Source: Planctomycetaceae bacterium
GTDB lineage: Bacteria; Planctomycetota; Planctomycetia; Pirellulales; UBA1268
Length of the DNA stretch: 18,814 nucleotides
Assembly: GCA_947453875.1 (NCBI GenBank)
Contig: CANGIH010000005.1
Coordinates: forward strand, 1-18,814
Direction of reading: 5' to 3'
Shown here in pieces: positions 14,403 through 18,814 of the stretch. Numbering within the stretch: the stretch's first letter is position 1; each line of letters begins with the position of its first letter. A program made the translations under genes and the position numbers. The notes under the pieces are model-generated. The model was not told the DNA's origin. It saw nothing but the letters and a program-made list of their open reading frames with translations, and did no database searches.

Positions 14403-16148
14403 CTAGAACTCGATCTGGAATCGCGTACCGAAGATGTCGAAGGGGAGTGGGCCTTGCCCGCGAATGTCGGGCATCGCGTGGATCCAATTGAATTGGACGC
14501 GAGTGAACCGGTTCCACCACCAGTTGAGTGCCAGCGTCGGCGCGTTGTAGATGCCGTAGCCGGGGGCTGGCGGTGGTCCGGCCGAGTTGGAGAGCTGGTT
14601 GGCCGGGTTGATGTTCGTGCAGGAGAGATCGACGTAGGTCCAGCGGAAGGCCACTTCCCACGCCCCCATGCCGGCCACCCGACCCCGCCTTCCGGTGCCG
14701 AAGAAGGTGGTGTGGGGGACGACGTTGTAGTCAAGGACGCCCGCCTGCTTGAGGTAGAGGGCACTCTCGCCGGTGAGGAAGTAGCCGCACTGGAAGTAGG
14801 CGGCGGGGACGAAGGTGGTGGGCCCGCCGAACTGGTTGAAGCCCTCGAGCATCACCTCGGTTTGGAAATGGCCCCGTCCGGCATTACGGGCGAGCTCGAT
14901 GTGGGTCATCCAGAAGTTGTCGGCAAGGATCCGCCCCGAGTCGACGACGCGCGGCGTGCCGGCGGCGGTGAGCCCGAGCCCGGCCGGATCGCCGACGAAG
15001 AACTCCGGAAACACGAATGAGCGGTAGGTCTTGGCGCCGACACCGGTGCTGCCGGAGCCGCCGGTCTGCCCGTAGAGGAAGCCGGTGCCGACGTGCGTCA
15101 GGTAGCGGCCGTCGGCGAGGTCGTCGTAGTCGAGGAGGTGGGTGATGCGCGATGCGAATCCGATGCCGCCGTTGTCGCCGATCTCGGTGCCGGCACGGTT
15201 GTCGCCGAAGGTCTGGTAAACGGTCTGCGCGCCGTCGAAGAAGGTCAGGCCGGTGGCATAGACGCTGTAAGCCCAGCTCGTCCGCTCATCCTCGGTCATC
15301 GCGTAGGCCATGATGCCGACGCGGCGGAAGGGATCGGTGGCCTGGAACGCCGCCGATCGCTCGAGGAATTCCAGATGCCGCACGCTCGTCCAGGCGTCCA
15401 TCGTGCCGGGCTGGCGGAACTGCCCGATGCGGACCGTGCCGAGGATCGGGAGCTGCTCCTGTTCCCCCCAGATATCGAAGAAGCTCGGCCGGCCGATCTG
15501 GGCGAAATCGAACTCGATCGAATAGTTGGTGAACTCGGTGAGCTTGCCGACCGCCGAGAGACGGGCGCGGCGGAAGCCGACCCCATCCTGGATGTCGCCA
15601 TAGTAAGCCTGGCTCGCCGGCGACTGGCTGAAGAGGCCGTCATCGACCTGGAAGAAGCCGCTCATGCGGATCAGCGGCAACTGCTCCGTCTTCCCTTCGA
15701 GCTTCTCAAGTCGTGTCCGCGCCTCCTCCAGACGGATGTCGAGGTTGCCGATCTGGCCGGGGTCGAGAACGGGGGTTCGTGGACCGTCGTCCCCCCCGTC
15801 TTCGAACCGACGCCCCGCGCCCCGATCGATGTTCCCCGCCTGGCCGGGATCGAGGTTGGGCGTACGGAGCGGGTTGGCCGAGGGGTTTTGCGCAAAGCGC
15901 TCCCAGGGGCCATCCTCGCGCTCGATGAGCGGCACCACCGTGCCTGGAAAATCGGTCTCAGCCAGGGCCCGGCCGATCGCTTCGGCATCCGGAGCCTCCT
16001 CCACGGGGGCCGGTGGCGTCTGGGCAGCCGTGGCCCGGAGATGGCCGCCCGGTAACCAGGCAAGCGCCGCAAGAAGCAGGGCGCTTGCCCCCAACGAGAG
16101 GCACGCGCTCGCCGGTCGGAATGGCTCAGAGCGAAGCAGGGAGAGCAT
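14403..16148 (-). CDS. OprP/OprO-type outer-membrane porin
   Basis: A 581-residue beta-barrel porin resembling the phosphate-selective porin O/P family (PF07396). It has a signal sequence (about 1-42, hydrophobic LSLGASALLLAALAWLPGG), a linker with a duplicated motif (95-137), and a short coiled coil (LEEARTRLEKLEGKTEQL). A barrel from about residue 160 follows, with alternating aromatic strands: FFQVDDGLF, NYSIEFDFAQIG, IGQFRQPGTMD, FLERSAAF. It ends in Phe (FGTRFQIEF), as outer-membrane barrels do. The IGQF/ERS-type block is characteristic of OprP-like proteins. The substrate is not predictable; many planctomycete members are only called porin. The start ATG at 16148 is chosen for the signal peptide; 97 further upstream codons are open but not export-like. 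The Cys-rich gene follows closely. mogA is divergent, 186 bases away. Confidence 0.88.
   Translation of the reverse strand: MLSLLRSEPFRPASACLSLGASALLLAALAWLPGGHLRATAAQTPPAPVEEAPDAEAIGRALAETDFPGTVVPLIEREDGPWERFAQNPSANPLRTPNLDPGQAGNIDRGAGRRFEDGGDDGPRTPVLDPGQIGNLDIRLEEARTRLEKLEGKTEQLPLIRMSGFFQVDDGLFSQSPASQAYYGDIQDGVGFRRARLSAVGKLTEFTNYSIEFDFAQIGRPSFFDIWGEQEQLPILGTVRIGQFRQPGTMDAWTSVRHLEFLERSAAFQATDPFRRVGIMAYAMTEDERTSWAYSVYATGLTFFDGAQTVYQTFGDNRAGTEIGDNGGIGFASRITHLLDYDDLADGRYLTHVGTGFLYGQTGGSGSTGVGAKTYRSFVFPEFFVGDPAGLGLTAAGTPRVVDSGRILADNFWMTHIELARNAGRGHFQTEVMLEGFNQFGGPTTFVPAAYFQCGYFLTGESALYLKQAGVLDYNVVPHTTFFGTGRRGRVAGMGAWEVAFRWTYVDLSCTNINPANQLSNSAGPPPAPGYGIYNAPTLALNWWWNRFTRVQFNWIHAMPDIRGQGPLPFDIFGTRFQIEF
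15738..15866 (-). repeat. two-copy motif repeat within the porin linker
   Basis: The linker encodes RTPNLDPGQAGNID (residues 95-108) and RTPVLDPGQIGNLD (124-137), 11 of 14 residues identical with a 29-residue period. The DNA copies differ at several third positions, so this is an older duplication under protein-level constraint rather than a recent one. It may be a peptidoglycan- or partner-binding motif; no such role is known to me. Confidence 0.75.
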
Positions 16149-16301
16149 GTGCGTCAGGGGTGCGGGTGGGGAGACCGGGCCGTCGTTCGGCGGTTCCCGG
16201 ATGCCCCCTTCATCGGCAAGGTCGCCCTGATCTCCCCAGCCGGAATAGCCGTCAGGGTCTCGTCCCCTGCCTGCCGTATCGGCGTCTGGGCCGCGTGGCT
16301 T

Positions 16302-16318
16302 CCCCAGACTTCCTGGGG
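16302..16318 (+). promoter_or_regulatory. inverted repeat upstream of mogA
   Basis: CCCCAG (16302-16307) and CTGGGG (16313-16318) are perfect complements with a 5-base loop, ending 16 bases before the mogA ATG. It may be an operator or a 5'-leader hairpin. It is too short to be a molybdenum-cofactor riboswitch. Confidence 0.3.
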
Positions 16319-16334
16319 TATCGTGGCGCACATC

Positions 16335-16883
16335 ATGGAAACCCCTCCCTCCCGCATTGGCATCCTCACCGTTTCCGACCGGGCAAGCCGCGGCGCCTAC
16401 GTCGACGAGGGGGGGCCGGCGATCCGGGAGTACCTTCACGAGGTGCTCGCCTCGGCATGGGAGCCCCGGGAGCAGATCGTTCCCGACGACCTCGAGAGCA
16501 TTTCCGCGGCGATCGTCGCCTTGGCCGACGCGGGCTGTTGCCTCGTCGTCACGACCGGGGGCACCGGCCCCGCGCCGCGCGACGTCACGCCGGAGGCGAC
16601 CGAGCGCGTCTGTCAGAAGATGCTCCCCGGCTTCGGCGAACTGATGCGGGCCGAGTCACTGAAATATGTCCCCACCGCGATTCTCTCCCGGCAGACCGCG
16701 GGGATCTGCGGCCGGGCACTGGTCGTCAATCTTCCGGGGCGACCGAGGAGCATCCGTCAGTGTCTCGACGCCGTCTTCCCGGCGATCCCCTACTGCATCG
16801 ATCTGATCCACACAGGCGCCGCTGACGGGCCGCGCCTCGAGACGAAGCCCGAGCGGCTCGTCGCCTTCAGGCCGAAGGGGTGA
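16335..16883 (+). CDS. mogA: molybdopterin adenylyltransferase (MogA)
   Basis: Cytoplasmic molybdenum-cofactor enzyme that adenylylates molybdopterin before metal insertion. The 182-residue length fits the MogA/MoaB fold (E. coli MogA 195). Family blocks in order: RIGILTVSDRASRGAYVDEGGPAI (start of the fold, shown as residues 8-31), TTGGTGPAPRDVTPEAT (73-89, the pterin and phosphate-binding loop), then ESLKYVPTAILSRQTAGICG and VNLPGRPRSI. The ESLK to LPG region is closer to MogA than to MoaB, but the distinction is a judgement. The ATG at 16335 starts at the conserved N-terminus; earlier in-frame codons show no family match. No ribosome site is visible. The gene is isolated: divergent from the porin gene and convergent with hemB, with no other molybdenum-cofactor genes in view. 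The 55 bases to hemB show no clear terminator. Confidence 0.93.
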   Translation: METPPSRIGILTVSDRASRGAYVDEGGPAIREYLHEVLASAWEPREQIVPDDLESISAAIVALADAGCCLVVTTGGTGPAPRDVTPEATERVCQKMLPGFGELMRAESLKYVPTAILSRQTAGICGRALVVNLPGRPRSIRQCLDAVFPAIPYCIDLIHTGAADGPRLETKPERLVAFRPKG

Positions 16884-16938
16884 CTCGGGCGTGTTCGCGC
16901 AGACGCCGCTCGGGGAAGGACCGACGATCCGTGGCGCT

Positions 16939-17967
16939 TCAGCGCATCGCGCGGGCGAGTTCCGGGGCGAAGTAGGTGAGGATGGCGTCGGCGCCGGCCC
17001 GCTTGATGACCAGCACGCTCTCGGCGGCGGCCTTCTGGCCGTCGATCCAGCCGTTGGCGGCCGCGGCGCGGATCATCGAATACTCGCCGCTCACCTGATA
17101 GGCGAGCGTCGGCACGCCGAAGGCCCTTTTCACCCGGTGGATGATGTCGAGCGCCGTCCCGGCAGGCTTCACCATCACCATGTCGGCCCCCTCGGCGAGA
17201 TCGAGGGCCACCTCGCGGACCGCCTCGTCGCTGTTGGCGACATCCATCTGGTAGGTCTTCTTGTCGGTCACGCCCCGTGCAGCACCGGCCCCGAGCGCCG
17301 CCGACGAGCCGAGGGCGTCGCGGAACGGCCCGTAAAACGCCGACGCATACTTGGCGGCGTAGGAGAGGATGCAGACATCCTGCCTCCCCGAGCGGTCGAG
17401 CGCCCGGCGGATCGCCCCGACGCGGCCGTCCATCATGTCGGAAGGGGCGACGATGTGGCATCCCGCAGCCGCGAGCGAAAGGCTCTGCCTGCAGAGCACC
17501 TCGACGGTCTCGTCGTTGAGGATCCGGCCATCGGCGAGGAGGCCGTCGTGGCCATGGCTCGTGTAGGGATCGAGGGCGACATCGCAGACGATCCCCACGC
17601 TGTCGCCGGTCTCGCGGCGGATCGCCCGCACGGCACGGCAGGCGAGGTTTTCATCGTCGTAGGCATGGGCCGCGTCGTCGCTCTTGTGTCGCGCCTCGAC
17701 CACCGGGAAGAGAGCCACCGCCGGGATCCCGAGCGCCGCTGCCTCGGCCGCCGCCTTCGCGACTCCCTCCAGTGACATCCGCTCGACGCCCGGCATCGCC
17801 GTCACCGGTACCGCCGCCGGATGGTCGTGAACGAACAGCGGCCAGACCAGATCGGCTGGCGTGAGGACCGTCTCGGCCGCGAGGCTCCGCAGCCAGGCAT
17901 GCTGACGAACGCGGCGCAGACGGGTGGTGGGGAAGGTGACGCCGGCGGGGGGAAGCGGTTCGGACAT
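16939..17967 (-). CDS. hemB: delta-aminolevulinic acid dehydratase (porphobilinogen synthase, HemB)
   Basis: Haem biosynthesis enzyme condensing two 5-aminolevulinate molecules into porphobilinogen in the cytoplasm; 342 residues, usual length. The two active-site lysines are K206 (SYAAKYASAFYGPFRDA) and K267 (MVMVKPAGTALDII), the latter forming the Schiff base. The metal site reads DVALDPYTSHGHDG (129-142): the three cysteines of zinc-dependent enzymes (as in E. coli HemB) are Ala131, Asp133 and Asp141, as in Pseudomonas-type enzymes. It is therefore probably zinc-independent and activated by magnesium. It lies 48 bases after queD and is likely the last gene of the TatD-queD-hemB transcript. 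No ribosome site is visible before the ATG at 17967. Confidence 0.96.
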   Translation of the reverse strand: MSEPLPPAGVTFPTTRLRRVRQHAWLRSLAAETVLTPADLVWPLFVHDHPAAVPVTAMPGVERMSLEGVAKAAAEAAALGIPAVALFPVVEARHKSDDAAHAYDDENLACRAVRAIRRETGDSVGIVCDVALDPYTSHGHDGLLADGRILNDETVEVLCRQSLSLAAAGCHIVAPSDMMDGRVGAIRRALDRSGRQDVCILSYAAKYASAFYGPFRDALGSSAALGAGAARGVTDKKTYQMDVANSDEAVREVALDLAEGADMVMVKPAGTALDIIHRVKRAFGVPTLAYQVSGEYSMIRAAAANGWIDGQKAAAESVLVIKRAGADAILTYFAPELARAMR

Positions 17968-18015
17968 GGGAAGGAGGGGCCTCGGGGAGATGCGGAAGGG
18001 GCGTCCCGGCCTCGA

Positions 18016-18537
18016 TCAGCGGTCGTCGACGACGATCACGCTGCCGAGCGGCACCGGCGGCGGCGCAGGGGGACCAGAGAGGAAGGCGATCGCGCAGGCT
18101 TCGTCCGTTTCCCACACGCTCACCTGCCTGGCGACGACGCCGAGGTCGGCGAGCACGCCGGGGCAGACCACCTCGAGGAGATAGCGGGCCATGTTCTCGG
18201 CGGTCGGATTCCAGGGGAGGAGAAAGAGCTTCGAAGGCGTCGATTGGCGGACTGCGGCGATCGCGCCAGAGTCTTCGGCGAAGAGGATGAAGGCGTGATC
18301 CCAGTGGGCGTCGAGCCAGCCGAGGAGTCGCTTCTTGATCAGCGAGAAATCGACGACCCGTCCTACGTCATCGACGGCCGCCGCCCCGCCGGCGCCGACC
18401 ACCTCGACGTCGACCCTGTAGTTGTGGCCGTGGAGGTAGGCACACTTGCTCTCGTGCCGGTAGAGCCTATGTCCGGCACAGAATCGCAACTGCCGCACGA
18501 GCGCGAGGCTGGTGGTCGAGGCCGGGGGGGATGACAT
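18016..18537 (-). CDS. queD: 6-carboxytetrahydropterin synthase / 6-pyruvoyltetrahydropterin synthase family (QueD)
   Basis: A 173-residue T-fold enzyme; QueD makes 6-carboxy-5,6,7,8-tetrahydropterin in queuosine synthesis. Zinc ligands H23 (FCAGH), H36 and H38 (YLHGHNY) are present, as is catalytic Cys32, spaced as in E. coli QueD (C27, H31, H33). Further blocks: VVDFSLIKKRL (61-71), WDHAFIL (79-85), PTAEN with E114 that binds the pterin, and VWETDEACA (141-149). The C-terminal 20 residues are a Pro-rich extension. The QueD-versus-PTPS choice rests on the bacterial setting, since no other queuosine gene is visible. It starts 30 bases after the TatD gene, and hemB follows 48 bases later, so cotranscription is likely. 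Confidence 0.88.
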   Translation of the reverse strand: MSSPPASTTSLALVRQLRFCAGHRLYRHESKCAYLHGHNYRVDVEVVGAGGAAAVDDVGRVVDFSLIKKRLLGWLDAHWDHAFILFAEDSGAIAAVRQSTPSKLFLLPWNPTAENMARYLLEVVCPGVLADLGVVARQVSVWETDEACAIAFLSGPPAPPPVPLGSVIVVDDR

Positions 18538-18567
18538 GGGTCCTCGAGTGGCTCGGAGAGAGGGGCG

Positions 18568-18814
18568 TCAGGCGGGGGCGACCTCGGCCGATTCGATGCG
18601 GATCGGCTTGATGTCGAATTTGGGGTTTTGGCCGAGGAACCGGCAGGGGTTGTTGTGAAAGACCTCGATCGCGTCCTGGAGCGAGTGACCGCGGCGGCGG
18701 TACTCGATGACGCACTCCTGGAGGAGGAACGGATCACTCGGCCCCCAGTCGGCCGAGGAATTCACGAGGATCTTCTCGGTGCCGTACTTCTCGAGCATGT
18801 CGACAGCCCGCTTC
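18568..18814 (-). CDS. TatD-family metal-dependent hydrolase, C-terminal fragment (5' end beyond window)
   Basis: Only the last 81 codons lie in the window; the start is past the right edge. The visible part reads EKILVNSSADWGPSDPF, RRRGHSLQDAIEVFHNNP and CRFLGQNPKF. A metal-binding Asp in a short SADWG-type motif followed by an N-P-x-R-F helix end is typical of TatD-like hydrolases. It also resembles, from memory, the hydrolase (EboB-like) of the ebo prenyl-metabolite cluster, which shares NSSADWG-x-SDP. The rest of the cluster would have to lie to the right. The gene precedes queD by 30 bases. The enzyme's substrate is not known. Confidence 0.75.
   Translation of the reverse strand, partial: KRAVDMLEKYGTEKILVNSSADWGPSDPFLLQECVIEYRRRGHSLQDAIEVFHNNPCRFLGQNPKFDIKPIRIESAEVAPA

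Noticed and set aside
13441..14491. Plus-strand frames across the Cys-rich gene
   Set aside because: The minus frame has a signal peptide and ordered cysteines; the plus frames are its complement without domain signal.
16884..16938. A terminator between mogA and hemB
   Set aside because: No stem longer than about 5 pairs and no T-run on either strand.

Overview
The window looks like chromosomal DNA from a high-GC planctomycete, probably of the Pirellulales type. The reason is the left third: a DUF1549/DUF1553 (PSCyt2/PSD1) multi-Cys protein, a PPC-domain protein and a PSCyt1-WD40 protein are encoded in tandem, and these families are characteristic of Planctomycetes. Few genes have a clear Shine-Dalgarno sequence, and GC-rich antisense open frames are long throughout. 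I see no rRNA, tRNA, CRISPR array, IS element or phage gene. Species-level placement is not possible from sequence reading alone.

Layout. (1) Bases 1-7611, minus strand: DUF1549/DUF1553 protein, then PPC-domain protein, then WD40 cytochrome (cut by the left edge). All three have export signals or signal-like N-termini, and two carry haem-c-like motifs. (2) 7612-8039: divergent intergenic region. (3) 8040-11017, plus strand: cysD and a cysN-cysC fusion, which activate sulfate to APS and then PAPS. (4) 11066-12969, minus strand: a LytTR response regulator flanked by two broken sensor-kinase genes. This is the most unusual part of the window. (5) 13145-13291, minus: a 48-residue single-span membrane protein. 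(6) 13585-16148, minus: an OprP/OprO-type porin followed by an exported cysteine-rich protein, ending at a hairpin. (7) 16335-16883, plus: mogA (molybdopterin adenylyltransferase). (8) 16939-18814, minus: the tail of a TatD-family hydrolase, queD and a zinc-independent-type hemB, closely spaced and probably one transcript.

How the genes work together. The left cluster is likely an exported redox or surface assembly; the WD40 and PPC proteins share a nearly identical coiled-coil segment, which suggests contact or segment exchange. CysD and CysNC form one enzyme complex. The LytTR regulator seems to have lost its cognate kinase: the upstream kinase gene keeps its membrane N-terminus and the end of its ATPase domain but lacks the middle and changes frame, and downstream lies a second kinase N-terminus that appears joined to the last codons of another LytTR regulator. 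The simplest reading is a tandem duplication of a kinase-regulator pair followed by two deletions. The remaining genes (mogA, hemB, queD) are ordinary cofactor and tRNA-modification functions.
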